Positions 5,227 through 13,041 of a DNA stretch of 20,785 nt are shown piece after piece; the stretch's first letter is position 1; every line of letters starts with the position of its first letter. The translations under genes and the position numbers were made by a program. Source of the stretch: an uncultured Clostridia bacterium (GTDB lineage: Bacteria; Bacillota; Clostridia; Christensenellales; Borkfalkiaceae); NCBI GenBank assembly GCA_937915565.1, contig CALDMH010000038.1, positions 1 through 20,785 of the forward strand, given 5' to 3'. The notes under the pieces are model-generated. The model saw only the letters and a list, made by a program, of their open reading frames with translations, made no database searches and was not told where the DNA came from.

Positions 5227-6987
5227 TTATTCCGCTTTGGGAGCATCGTTGGCAGGAGCTTCGGCAGGAGTTTCGGCGGGAGCTTCCGCGCTCTCTTCTG
5301 CGGGAGCGGCATTACCGGCGTCCTCACCAGCTTCAACGGCTTGCTCGCCGACTTCTTCCTTAACCTCTTCGGCCGTTCCTTCGGCTTCGGTTGCAGGTTC
5401 TTCGGCGGGAGTTTCCGTTTCCGTAGTTTCGGTAACTTCGGCAGCTTCTTCCGAGGTTTCCTCTACCGTTTCTTCCGTAGCCTCCTCGACTTCGGGAGCT
5501 GCTTCGGCTTCTTTATTCGCAACTTCGTCGTCGGCTTCTACGGTTGCTTTTTCTTCAACCTTTTCAGCCTTTTTGGCGGTTTTAACGTCCTCAACCTTGG
5601 CGGCAGGCTTGCCGTCCTTCGGCTTCCAGCACGCGATAACTATTATAGCGATAAGGCAAAGAAGCGCGATTCCGAGGAAAATAACGGCCGTGGTGTTGTT
5701 CTTGAAGAAATCTCTTACGGCAGTGTTTTCCGTTGCGCGGACGACCATTTCGCTCTTTACGTTGATAATCGTGCTTTCGACGGTTTCAAGTTCGGAGTTG
5801 ACGCCCATTGCTTTGCAAACGACCTTGAACTGGCCTTTTGCAAGCGGAGTGAAGGAAACGGACGAACCCGAAGAATATTTCTTCAAAGAGTTTTCGTCTT
5901 TAATTTCCGCAACGGCGTTTTTACCGGTGTATTCGTTTACGTTCTTGAATTCGGACGCGCCTGCCGGAGCGTATAAAATTTCACATACGGCTTTGGTCGC
6001 GTTTTCGAGAGTGAACGAAAGGGAGTTGTAAGTCATTCCCACTTTTCCGGTACGAACGGTTATCTTTTCGGTAATCTTAACGTCCGCAGCCGGTTTATAT
6101 TCATATTCGAATACGGGGATTTTAAGCTCTTTAAGAGTTTCGTTGCCGTCGGCGTCCTTATCTACGGAATAGAAGCCCGTAGCGCCATTGGAAGGCTTGA
6201 ACTCTTTCCACTCGGAATCCTTCTCCATAGTTACTTCGTCGTAAGTTTTAACGTCGAGCGGGTCGTATTTTCTCACGGAGAAAAGAACGTAGAAACGATA
6301 AACGCCGACGTCCGAAAGCGTAACTTTAAGCGAAGAAGACTTTTTGCCCGAAGTGGAGGGCGAGGACGACCAACCGGAGTTGGGGTTCTTAACGTAAACC
6401 TTCGCGGTAACCTGCGAAACGGGATAATCCGCGGAGTCTCCGAGAAGTTCCCACATTTCCAAAGGAAGTTCGAGTTTCTTGTCGCTGTTTACGGTTGCGG
6501 CTTTGAAAGCTTCGTAAACTTTATCGAGAACGACTTTGTCGTCGAGATTGTAAGCGGGGGTTTTATCCGATTTTGCAACGACGTTGACTTTAACCGTTTT
6601 CTGAACTTCGCTTCCGGAATCGACGGCTTTAAGCGTTACGAGATATTCCGGCGTAGCGGTTAAGTTGAAAATAACGTCTTTTCCGGCTTCGACGGTACTC
6701 GTTTCGCCGTCCTTTTTAACCGTGCCGTAAAAATAATCGGCAACTTTCGAGGTGTCTCTATCAGGGTCGACGCCGTTCACCGCGTCCTCATCGCCTTTCT
6801 TAACGGAAACGATTTCCGTTGCGCCTTCGTAAAGGTCGGTAAGCTCGTACTTCAAAGCGGCGATAACCGTTTTTTCGGCGTCAGGCGTAGCTCCGTCGGC
6901 TTTTGCGCCGATGAAGGAAAACGTCGTGAGAGCAAGGCACACGCTGAAAAGCAGCGCGAAAATGCCCGAAAACTTTTTGTTCTTCAT
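5227..6987 (-). CDS. Secreted, membrane-anchored protein with long acidic C-terminal tail
   Basis: A 586-aa protein of unknown function. It opens with a Sec signal peptide (MKNKKFSGIF start, hydrophobic to about residue 27). A beta-rich extracellular region (about 35-415) follows that resembles repeated Ig-like folds, though I cannot name a family. One membrane segment lies at about 433-455, and then comes a 125-residue low-complexity tail rich in Glu, Ala, Thr and Pro. With the N terminus outside, the acidic tail would be in the cytoplasm. I chose the ATG at 6987 because GGGAG lies eight bases before it; an in-frame ATG at 7002 overlaps that site. A promoter lies at 7115-7143 and the mRNA has a GC-rich leader of about 120 nt. 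The tail also produces long spurious open frames on the opposite strand. Confidence 0.85.
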   Translation of the reverse strand: MKNKKFSGIFALLFSVCLALTTFSFIGAKADGATPDAEKTVIAALKYELTDLYEGATEIVSVKKGDEDAVNGVDPDRDTSKVADYFYGTVKKDGETSTVEAGKDVIFNLTATPEYLVTLKAVDSGSEVQKTVKVNVVAKSDKTPAYNLDDKVVLDKVYEAFKAATVNSDKKLELPLEMWELLGDSADYPVSQVTAKVYVKNPNSGWSSSPSTSGKKSSSLKVTLSDVGVYRFYVLFSVRKYDPLDVKTYDEVTMEKDSEWKEFKPSNGATGFYSVDKDADGNETLKELKIPVFEYEYKPAADVKITEKITVRTGKVGMTYNSLSFTLENATKAVCEILYAPAGASEFKNVNEYTGKNAVAEIKDENSLKKYSSGSSVSFTPLAKGQFKVVCKAMGVNSELETVESTIINVKSEMVVRATENTAVRDFFKNNTTAVIFLGIALLCLIAIIVIACWKPKDGKPAAKVEDVKTAKKAEKVEEKATVEADDEVANKEAEAAPEVEEATEETVEETSEEAAEVTETTETETPAEEPATEAEGTAEEVKEEVGEQAVEAGEDAGNAAPAEESAEAPAETPAEAPANDAPKAE

Positions 6988-7114
6988 AGTAAATTCTCCC
7001 ATATAATGGAATTTTAGATTGCCGTTTTTCGCTTTCGCTCTTCCCTGCGCCGTTCGCGGGGCAAGACCTCCGCGCGCGTTTGCCGCAGACGGTAATCCTA
7101 GTTATAACGTTTAC

Positions 7115-7143
7115 ATTTTATACTTTTAATTATATTTTGTCAA
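7115..7143 (-). promoter_or_regulatory. Promoter of the acidic-tail protein gene
   Basis: Consensus TTGACA (7138-7143) and TAAAAT (7115-7120) with 17-bp spacing on the minus strand. Start predicted near 7108. Confidence 0.8.
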
Positions 7144-7200
7144 TATAATACGAGCGGTTTTTCGTTTTATTTTGATAAAAAACTTACGAAAGCCGAAAAA

Positions 7201-7240
7201 GGGCGGGAAATTCCGAATTCGATTTCGGAATTTCCCGCCC
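7201..7240 (-). terminator. Intrinsic terminator of the nrdD-nrdG-dut operon
   Basis: Perfect 17-bp arms GGGCGGGAAATTCCGAA (7201-7217) and its complement (7224-7240) around a 6-nt loop, followed on the minus strand by TTTTT (7196-7200). It lies about 30 bp after the dut stop. Confidence 0.9.
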
Positions 7241-7270
7241 GTAGCATTTGATTTTCTTCCGTTTTAAAGG

Positions 7271-7708
7271 TTATTTTCTTCCCGTCGAACCGAAGCCGCC
7301 CTCGCCGCGTTCGGTATCGGAAAGTTCGTCCGCCTCCTCGTAAGAAACGGAAAGGTAAGGCGCGATAACCATTTGAGCCACTCTTTCGCCCTTTTCGAGT
7401 TTTTGCGGCTCTTTGCCGTGATTATAAAGGGCGACTTTAATTTCGCCGCGATAGTCGCTGTCGATAACGCCCACTTTATTTGCGGGAGCAAGGCCTCTTT
7501 TGCAGGCAAGTCCGCTTCGCGCGTAAACGAGCCCGACGTAACCCTCGGGGATTTCCACCGCGATGCCCGTCCCTATAAACTTCGTTTCGTTCGGGGCGAT
7601 AACGACGTCCTCGCTTTCCGCGGAATAAAGGTCCGCGCCCGCCGCAAACTTACTTCCGAGAGTGGGCAAAACGGCCTGCGGCGACAATTTTTTAACCTTG
7701 ATTTTCAT
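7271..7708 (-). CDS. dut: dUTP diphosphatase (trimeric dUTPase)
   Basis: A 145-aa enzyme that hydrolyses dUTP to dUMP and pyrophosphate, keeping uracil out of DNA and supplying dUMP for thymidylate synthesis. All five motifs of the trimeric family are seen in order: AGADLYSA (24-31), ARSGLA (about 63-68), NKVGVIDSDYRGEI (about 77-90), GERVAQMVI (about 106-114) and the C-terminal glycine-rich RGEGGFGSTG (about 134-143). Length is typical. The ribosome binding site AAGGAG lies inside the last codons of nrdG, four bases separate the two genes, and they are probably translationally coupled. It is the last gene of the operon before the terminator at 7201-7240. Confidence 0.97.
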   Translation of the reverse strand: MKIKVKKLSPQAVLPTLGSKFAAGADLYSAESEDVVIAPNETKFIGTGIAVEIPEGYVGLVYARSGLACKRGLAPANKVGVIDSDYRGEIKVALYNHGKEPQKLEKGERVAQMVIAPYLSVSYEEADELSDTERGEGGFGSTGRK

Positions 7709-7712
7709 AAAT

Positions 7713-8231
7713 TTAAAGCTCCTTCAAAACGACGGTTTTTTTCAATAAGCTGGGCCCGAGGTCGATTATCCGCTGATTTTCGCTTCCTCTGAACTTCAAA
7801 GAAACGTTCTTTTTCGTCTTGTCGAAACGCCCGTCCACAAGCACGTCGGCAACGCTTAAAATTTCGTTCGCCGTTTCTCCCGAAGCCCTCGAACCGCTCA
7901 ATATTTCCTCAAAAGTAAATCCCGAATATATCCAGACGGTTTTGTTCGGAAGTTCGCTCTTCACTCTTTTTATAAGTTTCAGAACTTCTTCCTGATTTTC
8001 CGGCTCGAAGGGCTCGCCGCCGAGAACGGTAAGACCTGCGATATAATCGGGTCTTAAACTCTCGATTATCGCGTTTTCCGTTTCCTCGGTGTAAGGCTTG
8101 CCGAAGTCGAACGCCCAGGTTTCGCGATTGAAACAGTCCTCGCAACGATTTCTGCAACCCGAAACGAAAAGGGACGTTCTCACTCCGATTCCGTTAGCTA
8201 TATCGTAATATTTTATTTCGCCGTAATTCAT
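7713..8231 (-). CDS. nrdG: Anaerobic ribonucleotide reductase activating enzyme (radical SAM)
   Basis: A 172-aa radical S-adenosylmethionine protein that places the glycyl radical on NrdD under anaerobic conditions. The iron-sulfur cluster motif C-x3-C-x2-C is at Cys26, Cys30 and Cys33 (GCRNRCEDCF), preceded by the conserved start region with GIGVRTSLFVSG. The SAM-binding glycine stretch TVLGGEPFEPEN is near residue 65. Length matches the family. It starts 18 bp after the nrdD stop, with AGGA very close to the ATG (short spacing), and is followed by dut four bases downstream. Confidence 0.97.
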   Translation of the reverse strand: MNYGEIKYYDIANGIGVRTSLFVSGCRNRCEDCFNRETWAFDFGKPYTEETENAIIESLRPDYIAGLTVLGGEPFEPENQEEVLKLIKRVKSELPNKTVWIYSGFTFEEILSGSRASGETANEILSVADVLVDGRFDKTKKNVSLKFRGSENQRIIDLGPSLLKKTVVLKEL

Positions 8232-8249
8232 AATCCTGAACGAAAAATA

Positions 8250-10424
8250 TCAAAGATGCAAAACTCTTTCCTTGATTTCCTGGGTTCTGCCCTGATTCCA
8301 GTACTGCGTGCCGATATACCCGCAGGTACGCCTTGCGACGTTCATCTTGGATTGGTCGCGGTTGTGGCAATTCGGGCATTCCCAAACGAGCTTTCCGTCG
8401 GCATCGGCTACGATTTGTATTTCTCCGTCGTAACCGCAAACCTGACAATAATCGCTCTTGGTGTTAAGTTCCGCGTACATAATGTTCTCGTAAATATACT
8501 TCATAAGCGCGAGAACGGCTTCTATGTTGTTCTGCATATTGGGAACTTCGACGTAACTTATCGCTCCTCCGGGGGAAAGTTGCTGGAACTCGCTCTCGAA
8601 TTTAAGTTTGGTGAACGCGTCGATTTTCTCGGTGACGTGAACGTGATAACTGTTGGTTATATAACTCTTGTCGGTAACGCCCGGGATAATTCCGAAGCGT
8701 TTCTGCAAGCATTTTGCAAATTTGTAAGTGGTGCTTTCAAGCGGAGTGCCGTAAAGCGAAAAGTCGATGTTTTCCTTTTCTTTCCACCCCTTGCACTTGT
8801 CGTTCATATATTGCATAACGCGAAGTGCAAACGGTTTTGCCTCGGCGTCGGTATGCGACTTGCCCGTCATATATTTAACGCATTCGTAAAGCCCTGCGTA
8901 ACCGAGCGAAATGGTGGAATAACCGCCGTAAAGAAGTTTGTCGATGGTTTCGCCTTTTTTCAATCTTGCGAGCGCGCCGTACTGCCATAAAATGGGCGCG
9001 GCGTCCGAAAGAGTGCCTTTAAGCCTGTTGTGGCGGCACATCAAAGCCCTGTAACAAAGTTCGAGCCTCTTATCGAAAATTTCCCAGAATTTCTCCTCGT
9101 CGCCACCCGAAGAAAGAGCCACGTCCACGAGATTTATGGTAACGACGCCCTGATTAAACCTTCCGTAATACTTCGGCTTGCCGTTTTCGTCGACGTAAGG
9201 CGTTAAGAAACTTCTGCAACCCATACAGGTGTAACAATGTCCCTCGCCGTTTTTATCGACCTTATATTCGAGCATCTTCTTCTCGGAAATATAATCGGGA
9301 ACCATACGCTTCGCCGTGCATTTCGCGGCCAAAACGGTGAGATACCAGTATTTCGTGTCCTCGGCGATATTATCGGGTTCGAGAACGTAAATAAGCTTGG
9401 GGAACGCCGGGGTAATATAAACGCCGGATTCGTTTTTAACGCCTTTCATTCTCTGCAAAAGCGTTTCCTCGATAATCATAGCGAGGTCGGCTTTTTCGCG
9501 GTCGCTTCTCGCCTCGTTAAGATACATAAACACCGTGATGAACGGAGCTTGGCCGTTGGTCGTCAAAAGGGTTACGACCTGATACTGAATGGTCTGGATT
9601 CCCCTCGAAACTTCGTCGCGAAGCCTTTTTTCGGTGAATTCCGTTATTTTAGACTCGTCGTCTATGCCGAGTTCTTTAAGTTCCTCGGTCACCTGTTTCC
9701 TGATTTTCTGCCTGCTTATATCAACGAACGGAGCAAGGTGCGTAAGCAAAATCGACTGCCCGCCGTACTGATTGGAGGCAACCTGCGCGATAATTTGCGT
9801 GGCGATATTGCACGCGGTGGAAAAACTGTGCGGTTTTTCGATGAGCGTGCCGCTTATAACCGTGCCGTTTTGGAGCATATCTTCGAGGTTGACGAGGTCG
9901 CAGTTGTGCATATGCTGGGCAAAATAATCGGCGTCGTGGAAATGGATAATTCCCGCGTCGTGAGCGTCGACTATCTCCTTGGGCAGTAAAATCCTCTTGG
10001 TGATGTCCTTGCTGACTTCGCCCGCCATATAATCCCTTTGAACGCTGTTGACGGTGGGGTTTTTGTTGGAATTCTCCTGCTTAACCTCTTCGTTATTGCA
10101 TTCGATAAGGCTCAGAATCTGCTCGTCCGTCGTGTTGGATTTTCTGACGAGCTGACGAGTGTAACGATAAGTGATATACTTCCTCGCAACCTCGAAAGCC
10201 TTTAAGTCCATTATCTCGTTTTCGACTATATCCTGAATTTCTTCAACGCTTAAAGCTCTTTTTCTGTTGGTTGCGATTTCGGTGACGTTGTCGCCGATAA
10301 GCTCGATTTGCTTTTTGGTGAGTCTTTTCCCCTGCGCCACCGACTCGTTGGCTTTCGTAACCGCGGCGGTTATTTTGCTGCGGTCGAACGCCGCTTCTAT
10401 TCCGCTTCTTTTGATAATCTTCAT
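8250..10424 (-). CDS. nrdD: Anaerobic ribonucleoside-triphosphate reductase (class III)
   Basis: A 724-aa glycyl-radical enzyme that reduces ribonucleoside triphosphates to deoxyribonucleotides without oxygen, usually with formate as reductant. An N-terminal ATP-cone (about 1-90, opening MKIIKRSG) provides allosteric control. The active-site cysteine is Cys403 in MGCRSF. A zinc site near the end is formed by Cys660/Cys663 and Cys683/Cys686, and the radical glycine is Gly702 in RTCGYIG. I chose the ATG at 10424 because AGAGGTGAG is well placed before it; a GTG at 10433 overlaps that site. It heads the operon nrdD-nrdG-dut. A NrdR-like box overlaps a promoter about 190 bp upstream. Confidence 0.98.
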   Translation of the reverse strand: MKIIKRSGIEAAFDRSKITAAVTKANESVAQGKRLTKKQIELIGDNVTEIATNRKRALSVEEIQDIVENEIMDLKAFEVARKYITYRYTRQLVRKSNTTDEQILSLIECNNEEVKQENSNKNPTVNSVQRDYMAGEVSKDITKRILLPKEIVDAHDAGIIHFHDADYFAQHMHNCDLVNLEDMLQNGTVISGTLIEKPHSFSTACNIATQIIAQVASNQYGGQSILLTHLAPFVDISRQKIRKQVTEELKELGIDDESKITEFTEKRLRDEVSRGIQTIQYQVVTLLTTNGQAPFITVFMYLNEARSDREKADLAMIIEETLLQRMKGVKNESGVYITPAFPKLIYVLEPDNIAEDTKYWYLTVLAAKCTAKRMVPDYISEKKMLEYKVDKNGEGHCYTCMGCRSFLTPYVDENGKPKYYGRFNQGVVTINLVDVALSSGGDEEKFWEIFDKRLELCYRALMCRHNRLKGTLSDAAPILWQYGALARLKKGETIDKLLYGGYSTISLGYAGLYECVKYMTGKSHTDAEAKPFALRVMQYMNDKCKGWKEKENIDFSLYGTPLESTTYKFAKCLQKRFGIIPGVTDKSYITNSYHVHVTEKIDAFTKLKFESEFQQLSPGGAISYVEVPNMQNNIEAVLALMKYIYENIMYAELNTKSDYCQVCGYDGEIQIVADADGKLVWECPNCHNRDQSKMNVARRTCGYIGTQYWNQGRTQEIKERVLHL

Positions 10425-10540
10425 TTTTCTCACCTCTTATTGAACCGTTGAATCGCACTCGGGCAAACGGCCTTTGTGCGCGGCCACAAACGATTGCGTC
10501 AGAACCCGCCGAAACGCAATTCTCCGTGGCTAGCTCAAAA

Positions 10541-10549
10541 AGTATAGCA
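10541..10549 (-). promoter_or_regulatory. Possible second (extended -10) promoter for nrdD
   Basis: TGCTATACT on the minus strand forms an extended -10 element (TG, one base, TATACT). No good -35 is visible. It would give a leader of about 110 nt. Confidence 0.35.
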
Positions 10550-10576
10550 CAACCGTAGCCGCCTTATATGTTGCCG

Positions 10577-10592
10577 ATGCAACAATTTGTCC
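10577..10592. promoter_or_regulatory. Possible second, weak NrdR-like box
   Basis: Centred exactly 31 bp from the main box at 10608-10623, the spacing typical of paired NrdR boxes, but only about 9 of 16 positions match the consensus. It overlaps the palindrome TGTTGCATCGGCAACA. Weak on its own. Confidence 0.3.
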
Positions 10593-10607
10593 TTTTAGAC
10601 AAAAAAA

Positions 10608-10623
10608 CCACAAGATATTGTAT
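10608..10623. promoter_or_regulatory. NrdR-like box
   Basis: CCACAAGATATTGTAT matches about 13 of 16 positions of the NrdR consensus as I recall it (ACACAATATATTGTGT). NrdR is the ATP/dATP-sensing repressor of ribonucleotide reductase genes. The box overlaps the -10 element at 10617-10622, where binding would block transcription. Confidence 0.65.
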
Positions 10624-10645
10624 TTATGCAATTTTTTATTCACAA
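10617..10645 (-). promoter_or_regulatory. Likely promoter of nrdD-nrdG-dut
   Basis: TTGTGA (10640-10645) and TACAAT (10617-10622), 17-bp spacing, on the minus strand. Start near 10610, leader about 185 nt. The -10 lies inside the NrdR-like box. Confidence 0.6.
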
Positions 10646-10682
10646 AATGTAGCCGCAAAATACGACCTTAAACAGGGGTTTT

Positions 10683-10731
10683 TTGCCGTTTTTCGGCGGT
10701 TTTTAACAAAATAATCGCCGAAAAACGGCAA
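10683..10731. terminator. Nested inverted repeat between nrdD promoter region and terL stop
   Basis: Perfect 16-bp arms TTGCCGTTTTTCGGCG (10683-10698) and its complement (10716-10731). Each arm is itself a small hairpin (GCCG, T5, CGGC). On the minus strand the first small hairpin is followed by GATTATTTTG, so it can act as a terminator for the terminase gene, whose stop is at 10750. The rest of the 316-bp gap 10434-10749 holds the nrdD leader and promoter. Confidence 0.55.
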
Positions 10732-10749
10732 CCGATAATCGCAAAATAT

Positions 10750-12195
10750 TCATAAAATTTTTTTCGTTCCTCGGGCCTCTCTGGAAATTTTTCGGGCAAG
10801 GCGGGCCTTGTCCTTCTGAACGGCCGTCATCTGCGGAGCGGGCGGCTTGATTTGCGGCCGGGACATTATAAAATAACGCAATTCGTCGAGGCAATGGTCG
10901 TCGACTTTTCTCGGCACGTCGCCGTCGCCCCAACGATAGCGTTTGAGTTCGCGAACGAGATTTACGCAATTTTTAAAGATGAATATCCTTTTATTTTTGA
11001 AAAATTCTTTCACTCGGGCAATGCCCGAAAACAAATCCTTGTTTACGTTCGGATTCGCAAGCACGCCGTGCTCGTAAAACAATTCGGTTACGCTTTTGAG
11101 CGCGGCGAGAGTTTTTTGATTTGCGGCGGAATCTATAAGCGCGCGCACTCTCCCCTCCGAATCTCTCCGCCAACCGAGATTATCGCTTATTTCCTTTATT
11201 CTTCGGCTGTGATATTCCACGTCCCTGCCCGCCTCGAAATGCTCGGCGGCAACGTAAATATTATCGTCGTAATCGACGTAATACCAATGAGCGGAAAGCG
11301 GGTTGTTAAGCCCCGGGTCTATCGAAATATTACATTGCCATTCGTACGGGAGCGGAAAAGGCTCTATGACGTGAACGTTTTCGTCGAATTCGGGATAAAC
11401 CAGCCCCGACGCCGCGGAAAACCTGCCGAAACGACGGGAATCGAGCTCCTCCGAGCTCATCGACGAGGACAATTCGGCAATTTCGCTTTTTGAAAGGTAA
11501 GGATTATCCGCCCATTCCGCAAATTCATACCACACTTCCGAAGAACCGCCTGAATTGAGATAAATTTCGTCGTAAATAAAAGTCAGACCTTTAAGGGGCG
11601 TCATCGTGCCGAAAATATCGCCGCGCTTATCGATAACTCTCATTTTACATTCCCTGTAAACGTCCTCGGGCGGCTCTTCGTCGAACCAGACGAAGTCGAG
11701 CGAACTGCCCTGAAATTTTTCTCTGCCCTGGTCGCAGCTTTTAAAACCTATCGTGGATATTCCGCCGAACGCGTTTTTAACTTTTATCTGGTCAATCACT
11801 CCGTTTTCGGGACAATCCTTGCGCCCCGAACTCATAATTATCTCCGAAATCCACTCTTTGGGCAAATATTTCATAATTTTGCTTTGCGCAACGTCCCTTT
11901 GCACTTCGCGCGAGAGCGACACCACCCAGCCGAAAACGTTATTCCTGTTCCGGCGGTAAGGGTGAATTCCCCTCGCCATATAAACGGCCTCCACCGCGCC
12001 GCACTCGGTTTTTCCGCTTCTGTTTCCCCCGAAAACCCAGCGATTGCGCTTTTGACATTTGTGAAACGCTATTTGCTTCAAGTGCTTCTTCTCGCCCGAA
12101 TTATATTCGTTTATGGGGAGCTTTTTTCGTCTTTCCTGCTCGGCTTCGATTTTTTTAATCGCCTCGACAATCTCCCTTTCCGTCTTTTCCGTCAT
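10750..12195 (-). CDS. Phage-type terminase large subunit (orphan)
   Basis: A 481-aa DNA-packaging ATPase/nuclease of the tailed-phage TerL family. The N-terminal ATPase shows Walker A GGNRSGKTE (56-64), Walker B LDFVWFDEEPP (about 166-176, with the catalytic Glu) and the coupling motif GTMTPLKG (about 196-203). The C-terminal RNase H-like nuclease shows acidic residues in SIDPGLNNP, ALIDSAAN and DHCLDELRYF. Length is full and I see no frameshift. The ATG at 12195 lies 12 bases after AAGGAG; a TTG at 12204 is only about three bases after it. No portal, protease, capsid or tail gene is in the window, and nrdD flanks it on the left. Either a prophage remnant or a domesticated gene. Confidence 0.88.
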   Translation of the reverse strand: MTEKTEREIVEAIKKIEAEQERRKKLPINEYNSGEKKHLKQIAFHKCQKRNRWVFGGNRSGKTECGAVEAVYMARGIHPYRRNRNNVFGWVVSLSREVQRDVAQSKIMKYLPKEWISEIIMSSGRKDCPENGVIDQIKVKNAFGGISTIGFKSCDQGREKFQGSSLDFVWFDEEPPEDVYRECKMRVIDKRGDIFGTMTPLKGLTFIYDEIYLNSGGSSEVWYEFAEWADNPYLSKSEIAELSSSMSSEELDSRRFGRFSAASGLVYPEFDENVHVIEPFPLPYEWQCNISIDPGLNNPLSAHWYYVDYDDNIYVAAEHFEAGRDVEYHSRRIKEISDNLGWRRDSEGRVRALIDSAANQKTLAALKSVTELFYEHGVLANPNVNKDLFSGIARVKEFFKNKRIFIFKNCVNLVRELKRYRWGDGDVPRKVDDHCLDELRYFIMSRPQIKPPAPQMTAVQKDKARLARKISREARGTKKIL

Positions 12196-12255
12196 AATCG
12201 ACAAAAACTCCTTCGATTCCTTTTAAAAAGTTCTTTTTTTCACGTTTTTTGAAGT

Positions 12256-12261
12256 TATAAT
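12256..12261 (+). promoter_or_regulatory. Putative -10 element giving an almost leaderless mRNA
   Basis: Perfect TATAAT ending ten bases before the ATG at 12271, so transcription would start about 1-3 nt upstream of the codon or on it. No good -35 is seen (T-rich at the expected position), and no ribosome binding site precedes the ATG. Confidence 0.45.
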
Positions 12262-12270
12262 TTTTTTACT

Positions 12271-13041
12271 ATGAAAAAATGTTTAATCGCGCTTGCCGCG
12301 CTGTTCGCGTTATCCGTCGTTCCGCTTTCCGTAAATTCCGCTTCGCAATACTACGCGATGGCGGGCGAAACGAGGTATTCGCGCGTCCTCTCGGAAAACG
12401 TTATATTATATATGGATTCTTCGCTCTCGATACCGTGGTTCACCCTGCCTTACAGTTATTACGTTAAGGTTCTTTCGATAAGCGGAACGAGCGCGAAGGT
12501 GGAATACCGCGGGGATAATCCGTCCAAACCCTCCGCAAAAGGCTATATAAGCACCGAGGAACTGCACCTTACCGAGGAAGCCCCGCCGATACTTTATCCG
12601 TCCGTAACGCTCACGGTGAATCAGACCTGCCTGCTTTATAAGGACAACGATTTTTCAATCACCGAAACGATAACCCAGAACAGCTCCGCGGACTATTACG
12701 GAACGCTCACCCGCCCGAACGGGGAAAAGTATATTTTCGGGCTCGTTACAACGACTTCCGGAGATAAATACCTCGGCTATATGTCGATTAACTCGGTTTT
12801 TTCGTTCACAATACCGAGTTTGAAAATCGAGGAAGAACAGCCCGAATCCGCCTCGGACGACGCTCCTTCCTCCACCGTCGAATCGTCCTCCGCCGCCGCG
12901 GGAAACGGCGTGCAACTCGCCGTTATAATAGCCGTTTCGGCCGTGGCAATTTCTATCGTTTACCTGCTCTTCCGCCCCTCCGGAAAGGGGAGCGCGAAAG
13001 ACGAAGCCATAACCGATAACGAATTCGACGACGATTATTGA
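12271..13041 (+). CDS. Secreted SH3-like protein with C-terminal membrane anchor
   Basis: A 256-aa protein of unknown function. A Sec signal peptide covers about residues 1-24. Two beta-rich segments follow (about 30-98 and 108-185) that resemble bacterial SH3 folds, with VKVLSISGTSAKVEY and GYISTEEL in the first. A Ser/Glu-rich linker leads to one membrane segment (about 212-234) and a short acidic cytoplasmic end (DNEFDDDY). The order SH3-like, SH3-like, anchor is the same as at the C terminus of the 886-aa protein at 14060, so the two may be related. No Shine-Dalgarno sequence is seen. Its last 7 bases overlap the end of the convergent gene at 13035, and it sits between two phage-type genes of the opposite strand. 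Confidence 0.75.
   Translation: MKKCLIALAALFALSVVPLSVNSASQYYAMAGETRYSRVLSENVILYMDSSLSIPWFTLPYSYYVKVLSISGTSAKVEYRGDNPSKPSAKGYISTEELHLTEEAPPILYPSVTLTVNQTCLLYKDNDFSITETITQNSSADYYGTLTRPNGEKYIFGLVTTTSGDKYLGYMSINSVFSFTIPSLKIEEEQPESASDDAPSSTVESSSAAAGNGVQLAVIIAVSAVAISIVYLLFRPSGKGSAKDEAITDNEFDDDY

Noticed and set aside
5221..6031. Long plus-strand frames opposite the acidic-tail protein
   Set aside because: Ser/Ala- or Phe/Gly-rich shadows of the low-complexity Glu/Ala tail; no ribosome binding site or promoter.
8256..9989. Plus-strand frames opposite nrdD
   Set aside because: Shadows of a strongly conserved coding region; no ribosome binding sites.
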